In this document: one piece after another, positions 41,301 through 53,300 of the stretch
Layout of the letters: each line of letters opens with the position of its first letter
Numbering within the stretch: the first letter of the stretch is position 1
From: Vanessa cardui
Lineage: Eukaryota; Arthropoda; Insecta; Lepidoptera; Nymphalidae
Length of the DNA: 64,000 bases
NCBI RefSeq assembly: GCF_905220365.1
Contig: NC_061154.1
Location: forward strand, 12,400,001-12,464,000
Direction of reading: 5' to 3'
Position numbers and translations under genes: made by a program
The notes under the pieces: generated by a model
Databases searched by the model: none
What the model was told of the DNA's origin: nothing
The model's input: the letters and a program-made list of their open reading frames with translations, nothing else

Positions 41301-44300
41301 TATTTTATTTTTAAATATGATTTCGCATTGGTTCACTATACAGAGCATTAATAAAATATTATGATTGTTTAAAGTGATTCTGGATATGTAAATATTAGCA
41401 ATAGAGCAACAAACATTATAGAGTACAAGTGTTTGTGCAAGTACAGGTGCATTCTCTGTTACGTCACTACGACGCGATCGACGCGAGGTAACGTACACCT
41501 CTTAATGCGCTAACACACTGTCAACTTCCTAAATCCTGACTTGTATTTTTGATAATCCTGAAGCACCCCATTTCAAACTAGGACCTCAAGAACTGCACGG
41601 TCAGACTTCTTTATTGACTTCCAGGTAGAATATGTTACATGCGCATACTTTACAATTGTATTTAACTTTTAAATGTTAAAAAAGAGTAACTACTGATTTT
41701 CTTGTATGCTACTTTCGGTGGAATCTACATTCCGAACCGATGATAGTTTCAGTTGATCTATATTAATATTTTATACGTGAAAGTAACTCTGTCTTGATGT
41801 ATAAACTAAAGTAATATAGAAGTTTTTTAATAATCGGTCAAATAGATAGTATTAGTTTTAAATCTGGATAAATAAATAACCAAACGTAACTATGTATAAT
41901 AAATGCATGATGTAAATATTTTAAATTTGGCTCGACTATAGTATGAGTATAAGGGTCTAACCGCTATACCGTCTCAAATCATGAACATGCTAGGAACGTG
42001 TCTTAGAAAAGTATTTGTATTAAGAAGAAGACCTGTTACGCTGATGAGTGAACCATTGCGTTGCTTCACCCACCATGGTCGTCGTGGGTCATCCACGGAG
42101 CGTCAAAATCAAAATATACTTTATTCAAGTAGGCTTTTGTAAGCACTTACGTATCACTAGTAATAGTCGTTTAGGGTGTTGGTTTTCATGTGTCAGGCAA
42201 TAAAGTACATAGGCAATAAGGACATAGGCCCTTTTTTGGATTTTATGTTTTCTCCAAATTTCATCAAATCGGTGCAGCGGTTTGGTCGTGAAAGAGCTAC
42301 ATACAGACAGAGTTACTTTCACATTTACAATATTAATATGTATCTAAGAATAAAAGTGTGAACAAAGGAATATTATGAGGAACGATACGTTGCATAGTGC
42401 AAGCGTAAATACTCGGTACGGGAAGCTTGTTTGAAACGAATGCAGGGGTAAAGAAAATATTTCTTTAGATTCATATTTTTATCTCAAAAAATAATTAATC
42501 TGCTCTCGTTCAAAGAACTAGAGTCGGTAATTAATAGAAGACATCATTAGATTACATTTTTATGTATTCTATTAATGTCAGTATAATGTAGACAAAATTA
42601 AAAATAAAAAAGAATGTAAGCCTTGTCTCTACATAAAATTTGAAAAAAATGAATGCATCATTTTTAGGCCCACAGAATTTTCAAGCCCATGAGGTAGATG
42701 CTAATCTAAAAGAGTACCATGCACTCTCTAGTAGATCGGTGGCTAAATTGTCTTTGGGCTATACTTAATTGGCACTATTTATGGGCGACGATTATAAGTT
42801 AATATTTAATGATAGACTCATCGTACCATTTTAAAATATAAAAAAAAAAAGATGTATTACGCGGAATAACACTAAACTTCTATAGGTAACTCTATCTGTA
42901 TGTCTTTAGGGCAGGGATTTCATACAAAAATAATAAATAACATTGTTACAAAATTGCAGTGGTAAAAGCTTTTGCAGGTCCTGCTGGGTGGATACTATTC
43001 GCTCATGGATTATTCTATGACGAAGTATCAATACTGTACATTGCAGTTTTATGATTATAGGGTGCTTTAATGGAGGACACAAATGGTCATAATATCTTGC
43101 GCCCCGTGATTGACTATGCAAGTGCTAGACATGGTGTGAAATATATAACTTCATGTGGTGCCTTCGCACTAAATAGACAATTCGCACCATCCTTTATAAA
43201 ATGGTAGGAATCTAGAGTAAACCTTTCGATAAAAATTAGCTAGCTATTAAAATTCGGACAGAAATACTTTCGCACTGACATATATTTTGATATAAATTAT
43301 ATGAAACGTCGTAAGCCACCTTTGAAGACAATAATCTCATTAGTAACCGTAAATCAATATACTCATTTTTAATTATGTAATATTGAACATAATAAAAAAT
43401 ATAGTTTCCAGCTTACGTACACAGTATAAAGTTATAGTACATAAAACTTTACCTACATTGTATGCTTCGAGTACGAATAGTTCTAGAAATAAACTCAATA
43501 ATGAACAAAGTATCGGTACTATAAAAGCAATATTGTAGTTATGTATTTTTGTGCACTAAACATTATACATACAAAATAAAAAAAGTTTACATAATTTGAG
43601 TTGATTTCTATTTTAAAATACAGAGGAAAAGATCTATAAAAACACTTACCTAGGTCAGAAAGGCTGACTTTTTCCAGGAACGGGTCAGCAACCGGCAACT
43701 AAAAGAACAAAACAATTTTATAATCATTTCATATAAATTATTTACAAGTCGAATAAATAATAAAATCATCGAAATTAAAACACAAATAGTTTTTTCAACG
43801 AAATACTTGTAATCTATTCGTTTATATAAAAGTAATTCATTATATTATGTGATTTGAATGTACAAGAAAAATAGCATGACCATAAAATAGAGTCTATTCG
43901 CCCTGTTCGCGTATATTGAACTCTGCATTTGTCGACATAAACAAGAGTTTTATTGATTTAGAAGTTTAAGATTAAAAAACAAATCCTAAACACAACACTT
44001 TCACTTTTATTATAAATCAAATACAAAATAGGGTTTACATAATTGTTTTAAATAACACCTATATGTTACATTGAATATATTGACATATTGATCGCGTATT
44101 CACTCGATAAAATAAATTTAATCGCTTGATAAATCGATTTCGATGCAATGGGTTAAGGTCAAGAAATGTACCTACATATAAACTATCGCTGTATATTGTA
44201 GGTCTCGTATGCGGCTTTGCTGTTCATTTCATTATTAAAAACGAAGCATATTTTTATACAATCCACATATAAAGCATTACATGATTAAACACAATAACTT

Positions 44301-47300
44301 TTTTCACGAATCAAAACATTTAATAATGGATTCTTTATAAGAAGTTGCGATCGATTATATAAATAAATACTGTATTGTAAAATCGAATTGTTTTAGTTCA
44401 CTTGCTATAGAAGAATGTTCTTGAAATACATGACTAACCACCTCCGTACGATAATAAGCAACAATGACGACATACATATAAATAATGCGTTATAATGTAC
44501 ATATATGACATTGTATAGTACGACACAACTTAGATGTGTCGATTTATGCAACAGAAATATCTCCCTGTCGCGCCATTCGACACTATTCGTCGCTATATAG
44601 TCCAAGATTTTTAGATATCCGCTCTGCATAAAATTCATCTACCTACGCGATTTTTCGATTGGATTATATCAGACTCCTGAGTATAAAACCGAGTTTCAGT
44701 CCGAAGAAAACCGAAGAAATCTTTTTTGTAGAGAACAAAATTTCCCAACTTTTTTATACCAAACTTTTCCCCCTATTGTTGATATTTTCCGATATGTTTA
44801 AATATAAACCATTTTTTTTGTTTTTGTAAAGTAACTCAATAATTTTGGGGGGCACCGTCGGACATAATCCAATCGAAAAATCACGTAGAAGGATTTTATG
44901 CAGAGCGGACCGATTTTTAGTGCTAAAATTCCAGGACTAATAGATTTTCGCGTCAGTTTAACCCGAGAAAGCAAGTGCATGTTAATCGACGTGTCAAATT
45001 GACAAATATATTACAAGTTATAACGTTAGTGTAAAGATCATATTCACATAAGAAATAAATATTGATAATTTGGGCTAGCGTACTTAATTCGGATGTGATC
45101 GGTTTAACAATTTTTTCGATGCTCGTCTAAGTTGTGTCGCACTGTACGGACACCGATTCGTCGTCAAAGAAAAATACGCAATTATATCATCAGCCGCTGT
45201 ACAACAACAACAGCCTGTAAATCCCCACAGTTGGGCTAAAGGCCTCCTCTCCCTTTGAGGAGAAGGTTTGGAACATATTCCACCACGCTGATCTAATGCG
45301 GGTTGGTGGAATACACATGTGGCAGAATTTCTATGAAATTTGTCACATGCAGGTTTCCTCACGATGTTTTCCTTCACCGCTGAGCACGAGATGAATTATA
45401 AAGACAAATTAAGCACATGAATCAGCGGTGCTTGCCTGGGTTTGAACCCGCAATCATTGGTCAAGATGCACGCGTTCCAACCACTGGGCCATCTCTGCTC
45501 AGCCGCTGTACGATGTTTATCAATTAACTTTGACTTATAAACTATGAAAGTTTTCCTCATAAAATAATATTGAGCGGTTTGTTTACGTAGAGTAAAACGA
45601 CAGCGATTAAGATTGAATACTTATATAAAATTATGACTTAACCGGATTCCATCTGAGTGACTACAAAATAATTTAGATATGAATTTCATAAACATAGATA
45701 GTACACGATTTATTTGTTACACGCAGTTTTAATTATGTTTAATAGATAATTTTAATTAAGTAGTTTATTTATAAATTATTAATCAATGAGAGTGAAGAAT
45801 CTGACAGCTTTACACATATATGTATTTAGAAGGTTGTTAGTAAAACAATAAGGGTTTCTTTCGAATTTCAAAATCATAAGAATAGATAAATCGATATATG
45901 ACTAAATATACGTTATACTATTATGTTATACAAGAGACCCACCCGGTTCGCATGGATACTGTTTATTACGATTGATTTATTTAATGATTTTTCCACTGGT
46001 GACAGGAGGGCTGGTTCGTTTTTTGCCCAAAGAATCGGAATTGCGATTCAACGGGGAGATGCTCCTAGCATTTATGCCACCATTGCACGCGGACAAGATT
46101 TATTCAGTAACTATTTTTAATTCATATTTGTATATATTTAAACATTTAAAATGTATTCATTAGTCTTTATAAATATGTCATTAATAAGAAATGTATATAG
46201 TATGTAAGTTGGTTAAGAGTCCTAAGTTTAATGTGAAACATGGATCAAAATTATTCCACGTCTTATAGATTCTAATTAAGATAATTTTAACTGGCATGAT
46301 TTAAGCTTTATTATTGTAGTCAGTTCTCCGACCGCCAGTTTCCTTATTGTGTCTTCTAAGGTTTAGTCTATAAACTTACGAAAATTGCAATTAGGTATAA
46401 AATCGTTATGGATCAACCATTTGATTTGATTAACCTCGTTGATCGCATCTTTTATTAATGAAATCTGCATCAAAATCCATTCAGTAATTAATGTAAATGA
46501 AGCTGAGCTATAGACAGACGCAAAAAGTACTAATAATAATCCATAAATTAATTTATAGATAATTTATAAATGTATCTAACATAGACTTCTGTGTCACATT
46601 TTATTATAATTAAACTGATTAAAAGAAAGTAACATAATTATTATACCGCTCAGATTACAAAATACCAGTCAACGGAATAAAAAATAAAAAATGATTTTCT
46701 AAAGTTGTTTCGGCTTTGTTTTTAATTAAACTAAAATCCCCTAACACTATTTCAACCCGTAAATCGTGAAGCATTGTTTCCCCTCTTGCAATTTAACAAA
46801 CGACGCGCTGAAGAAATCGTACCTTGATACTGTATCACATTCGTGTAAAGTTTTAATGATTCTGGTAACTCACCCCCCTCGAATCTCTAAACAATATGGC
46901 TGCATGATGGGGATCAAGGAAGGCGTCAGATGCGCGGTGGCGCGCAGTGGGAACGTTGCCGAGTGATGAGCGACGCTTCTCCGCCTCTTGTGACGCTGCC
47001 CGCCGTAAATAAGCCCCTGTTTACATAAAATAAAATTTACCATATACTATGAAACATAATATGTATTACACAATTACCATATTTACATTACAAAGACCCT
47101 GGGTGTATTTTTTGGTTTATTTGAGAATCTTTATCATTTAAAGCTTATACAAATGTTACAGAGATAAAATCATATAGTAGTCACCGTCGCGGCTGTCTGG
47201 ACATTACACGTAAACGTCTATATATTAGATTATAGGTATATATTCACGCTTATAACAGTAACCACTGTCACTGTAAGGATTCGCTTTACTTAAGTCTATT

Positions 47301-50300
47301 CGTGAGTTTTTTAAATTATAAAGTAAATATGTAACTAGATAATTATGTATGTCAATTTTTGCATTACTAATTTAAATAAAAAAAAATTGCATAATCTTAA
47401 TTAATAAATGTGGAAGTTTAATATATTGAAATAATAATAAGGCACTATGAGTACTTTATCAGAACCGCGGAGTTAATATCGCATTATAAATAGTAATTGT
47501 ATTGATTTATAATTGCTTATTCTGACATTTTGTTTCCTTAGGGATCTTCCTTTATTTATAAATTATTAATTGTAAAACATAATTATTCTAGTCTTATGCT
47601 TAGTTAAGAATTCAAGCATACGATAAGAATCTCCGAGTAGAATATACCGACTACTCATTGGGCAGACAAAAATCACTCGAGACTTGTTTGATCACTTATT
47701 TGATCATCGCTACGTAGAGTAACGAGTTATTACAAACTGACAACTTTTTCTGATTGGCCCTATTATTTTATTCTTCTATAAAAATTAAATACTCTTTTAT
47801 GTACATTGTTGAAAAAAAATCGAATAAAAACTAAGCTAAACGAAACGTAAATGAGTTTTGTATTATATGATAATAAACCGAACAAAAATACTTGACAATG
47901 AAAATGTAAACCATTCGATTTGCTGATTCAACCGATTATCGATGCTACAGCCTGTGAAATTCAAGGGAAAATGTCTTTGTCAAATCTATTTTAAATATAC
48001 GTATTTATTCAAAAAAAACAATTTACTACACTGATAAACAGAAGTTACATACGATACTACAATAAATGAATAAAACAAGAGTTGCTGAGTAAAGGAACAT
48101 TCAAAATTCTGTTAACGCTTAAAAATAAACGCGTTTTGTGATTATTTAATGATTTTTATTATAATAATGTGAATCGGACTTTGGTGTGTCAAGTTGTGCC
48201 GGGAACTGGTTTTCTTTATTACATAAGCCGACATTCTTCAATGAATTAATAAATTTATGAATTAATAATAACACATATTGAACAGATTTGACACCATCAT
48301 CTAAGTTTGCTTATGTCTTTTAACCTTTCCAATTACCTACACCTCGACCATGCCCTTTTACGACATTTGCAGAAATCGTCGAAATTAAAAGTTCCTTGTG
48401 AAAGCTGCCTAAACGTAAGCAGCTTAAATTGCTAGTCTGTTAAAAAGCTCGCCGTTATATGTCTATCTTTGCGAGGCCGAGGCGGGTTGCTATTAACGAC
48501 AATTGTAAGCTTTGCGCCAAATAGGAAGAGTGCTGCCAACTTCATACCCTGTCTTCGACCACTTTTATAGAAAAGTACTAAGGGGAGTAATTTTAAGAAC
48601 TTTTATAGTATACTACAGCAAAACATATTAACTACAGCATATAATTCTAATTCATTGTATAAATATATATTATTATTAATTACGACTCGCGTCTTTTATA
48701 AATTTTAGACACTAAACACAGTATGTTTTATATCTGTAAAGAAACTCAAGGAATGGTACAAATATGTAATTTGTGACGTAACATATAAATAAAGAACACT
48801 ATTTGTCCTCCTTGCTTTTAAAGACCTTCTGTTGTGATGAAACTTTCATATGTTTTGGCGTTCCTAACTTAAAGATAAATATATTTCGTAATATATTTAT
48901 AGTTTAATATAAGCTTTCTAAGATTCTTATTATATCCTTTCAAAACCTTTTTAATAAAAATTCAATAAATATTAACGTTTGTATAGAACGTCATTCACAA
49001 ATTTCTGGTCCAAACTTGATTTATAACATAAAAATTAGTAATGAAATGAAACACTCATATTAAGGCGATTAAGTAGTTAATTAACACGGCAGATGTCCAA
49101 ATTGGATCAAGGTAATTTGAGGAGTAATTAAATTAACACAATGTCGTTTTTCCTCGATAGTCTGACAAGATATTGTAACAAAATTGAACCAAGCTGAAAA
49201 TATTAACTAAACAAATGTAAAAGTAGGAACTTTGTCACACGATCACAATCCAGATACTAGATATATTGCTGTTACTCTAAAATATTAAAGCCTAGCTACA
49301 TCTCAAGCACAAATATCCATCGATATAAAGCGAATTCAAACATTTTTAAGATACAATTATTTCGATTGGATAATTAAATCGTCTACGAGTATCCCAGCCG
49401 TTGGTTATCCCGCATGCACTTTAGACGAGTCATGCGTTCTCAATAAATTGTTCATAATCAAGTACCTTGTAGACCTACATAATATGACATACAAGGTAGG
49501 TAGCATAGTTTATTTATTTAAAACCACATACCAAGTTACTAGAATGTATTGTCCACTATCTCTTGATAATATTAAGTTGTATGGCAAATCTTACTTTTTT
49601 CCTTTCCCTTATTGAACATTTTCAATTTTCTCGATACCGAAAAGAATCCCTTACGAGTTTCCTCATCAATATTATTATCATCATCATCATTCACTTTCCT
49701 TATTGTATTTTTAATCGGTGGAACGCATAGATAATTTCAATAATGCACTTTCTAATATTTTCTCAAATGCTTCATTTAACCCACTAGGAGATCTGTATAC
49801 GCATACAACAATGAAAAAACTGTGGCGATTGGTTACCAACACTAATGTTTACCTAATCGCCTAAATGCTTGAATGTATACTAATAAGCAAGACGACTTAA
49901 TGGGCACTTATGACATCGACTGCTTGAGAGAGTGCGAATCGGTTCAACTTCTGCCAGAACCTCATGGCTACAACTGAGACTGAACTAACCCTTATTATGC
50001 AAAAGACCTTCAAAGAAATATAGAAGAAGATAAAAGCCTGACCTTATCTCCTATTGAGGAGACAATTTCAAACTTATTCCATAGCCAAGGGGGTTATGCC
50101 TGCAATCTTCGGTTAAGATTTTTTTATTCTAATCATTGGAACATCACGGCTCGCCGTCATCGACAACATACAGTGTCAAGGGCTAATAGTAAATACTTCG
50201 CTTCCAGTAGTTTTAGGTGAACGAGATGGTTATAAATATTAATTAGAAGTCAGTTTTTCAGCAACCAAGCATTGTATGCATAATGACATGTCTCGTTAAA

Positions 50301-53300
50301 TATGCTAATACACCCACACCCTTGTAAATTTCATGTTTCGAGGAAGGTTAGTGTTTCTTAATAAATAATATAAATAATAAAAAAAAGCTAAACTGGCTTA
50401 ATATAACGAGTGCTCACACAGTGATCGAAATTAAACCTTTTTTGAAACATTGTGGAAAACTTATGAACGTTTTGTGTATGAAAACAAACATATATTTGTT
50501 TTTTCTCTTAATTCCATCTATTCTTTAGAAAATATACTAACAAAGCAATAGCAACCAAAAAAATAGATCGGTTGACAACCAGCTGAGAAAACTATTTTGT
50601 CATAGCACATTTATACCAATTTATATGTATAAGATAAGCAATATGTTAATATGGTTTATAGCGACCACTAGTATTAAGACGAACTAAGTCATTTGAAATA
50701 CGTACAACCGATTGAAAGTTAAAACTTTATTCTTTTAAAATACAAACATAGACGCTTCAACCCATAGTTTCCACACACTAGTCATATTTCTTTGTTTCAT
50801 ACGATACAGAAGTCCTTTAAAACGTTCGACGTGACGGCATTCACGTATCATTTTCTTTGAGCATTTTTTTCTTTATCTTCATTAATATAGTGAATATAAA
50901 CGACAAGTACATTATAAAAACGTTCGCATTTTGTTTAATTCTTACGCTTACTAAATCGTGTTACTATTTTTAACATATAACGATACTCATTATAATATTA
51001 AAGTATTAATATATTTAAAAAAGAATCAACATATATAAATTCCTTATTATCACAAATATTAATTGACTACATACCTATACATCATCATTTCTGTTACAAT
51101 GATAATTAATTTTTATGTGTTTACGCGGATAATGTATATACTATACCATATTCCAATGACAGAAAGAGGTGAGATAAATAAACCTCGGATTTACATATTC
51201 CATGCGATTTGCTAATAGCTTTGCAATATTATGTACTACAAATAATTCTTGATTAAATATATCTTTGTTTATAATACAATAATATTCCACTTAACTACTT
51301 ACATCTTTTATTTTACTTCCAAGGTTACGATGGCAAAAAACGTAATTTTTTTTACAAATTATAGATCAACGTTATGGATTATTTGAAATTTCGACCAATG
51401 ACGTCATTTAAATTTAAGATCAAAGTTGTTTATACACCTACACTTCTGACATTGCAATTAGCCATACCTATAAAATAATAACGTTTAAATAAAATTATAT
51501 CAAATTAAGATCGATGAGAAAGCATGAACTAAACTAGGTTCCGTAGTTATAATATAAAAAATACACTCAATACATTAATAGATCCTTGATAGACATTGTT
51601 ACGCTTTTAAATATGGTTTCCGTGTAACAGGATTGATTATTGTAGTGCATTTGAAGACTTTAAAGAGTTAAATTTATATAACAAATAAAAACATAATATT
51701 TTATTTAATGATTTAATTTAAATTAGAAGTTGAGATCGAAGAAAATGATATTTTCCGAATATGACAGAACATTTTTATGAAAAAGAAAATCGATATTAAT
51801 TATTGAATTAATCGATTTTATTAAACAGTTATTTTACAACCTTCGTGGTTAAGGAAATTATAAAAGGAGTGATAACAAAATAGCAGTATAACGTTTTAAT
51901 AGCTATTTCCCTAAATTGGCAATCACTTAGTTATAAGATAAGGAAGAAGTGAATAGATGAAACGATCTAATCAAAGCAATCGCTTTTTTTTCTTTATTGT
52001 ATAACAATTGTATCTTTTACGTGCTATTTTATTTCAATGGCATTGACATCAGATTAACATCATATAATATATTTAATTTAAATCAATTTTGTGCGACACA
52101 ATTTTTCACCGATAACGTATATCGACTTGACAACAATGAATTTGTTGTACGTGTCTTCACTGTGGTTTATAATAAACAAGGAGGTCTGTCTACGAAACCA
52201 TAAAAACTACACAACATACATATTTCAGAGACACGATTTAACATTTCCGTATACACTGACAACTAGAGCGAGTTTACGCTGGACGCGATGCTTATGCTTA
52301 AACAAATATGACCTTAGGCGGTAAAATAGGACATCCTATTCGACATTAATAGACATAAGACTGACTATATTATATTTAAATCCGCCTTTCCAATAAAGAT
52401 GCATTGAGATCATATAAAGGATAATGGTCAAATTAACATAAATATGTATTACCTTCTTGAAGTATTGTTTCAAATATTTGATATGTCGCTTCGCAATCCT
52501 CAAGTACGGACCGTCTTAAGCCCTTTTGAATGTGATCCCCATCTAATGACTTTGAACGTGAACGAAATTCATCCTTTTGAGGCATTCGATCGGTGCTGGT
52601 CGTTGGGACAGCACATGATCCTCGTCGACCTTCATTTGATTCATGTCGCCAATGTCCAACTTTTTTACTAAATGTCCGGATTATTTCTTGTATAGAGTGG
52701 TGTTTATGCCTGTGACCACTAGAAACACTAGAACCCGAACCTCGCCTTTCGCTGGAATATGGGTGATCTTTACTACCGGTAGCACTTTCCGCTAATTTCT
52801 GAGCGAAACTTTTATTATCAAAGCGACTTTTAAAAGGTGCATGCGATAATTTTGTATTACTTATTTCACCATATTTCTCGCACTTACTGTACTCATTCTC
52901 TTGTATATCGTCCATGACTTCATTATAAAGAGGCGATACAAAGTGACGATAATCCTGACGTGGTGCTTGGTAAGCATTCGTGCTCGACTGATATCGGTCC
53001 TCATCAACTCGCTTCGCTTTGGGGTCGAAGTTGTGAGAATGTTGGTTATGATGTGGAGATGGTGATCCGTGCCCCTCCATTACATCGCGGAAATAACTTG
53101 AAAAATTAGGGTATCTGTCTCGAGGACTTGATGCTGTTTCTAATGGACTACCTCGGAGACTTCGATGCGTGCAACTACCACGTCTATTGATAGGAATTGC
53201 CTTTGAAGATGTCTCGTTTACAGATGAGTGAGAATCAGTCGAGCTTAACGTAGAGCACCAACTCTCAAAACTGTCACCCTTTTCTATGGGGGGCGTGGAT

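Larger units (their letters stand above)
29772..43649 (-). other. AMPK gamma intron 3 (13.9 kb), containing the alternative first exon
   Basis: This is the longest intron. It holds the GC-rich alternative first exon (36408-36552), a possible decayed coding fragment (35120-35437), a diverged direct duplication (about 40380-41345), a LINE-like tail with Helitron-like sequence (42103-42345) and a second-family repeat fragment (42960-43130). Much of 30-34 kb and 37-40 kb shows nothing recognisable. Confidence 0.6.
43699..52452 (-). other. AMPK gamma introns 1 and 2
   Basis: Intron 2 is 43699-46873 and intron 1 is 47017-52452. They contain the fold-back element 44593-44943, a SINE with target-site duplication (45190-45511), an unassigned exon-like piece (45990-46118 plus) and a decayed SINE (50030-50155). 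Nothing recognisable was seen in most of 47.1-50.0 kb and 50.2-52.4 kb, except a short ATC microsatellite near 49675-49690. Confidence 0.6.

Noticed and set aside
49672..49690. CRISPR-like or longer satellite array
   Set aside because: Only a short ATC microsatellite; no spaced direct repeats in the window.
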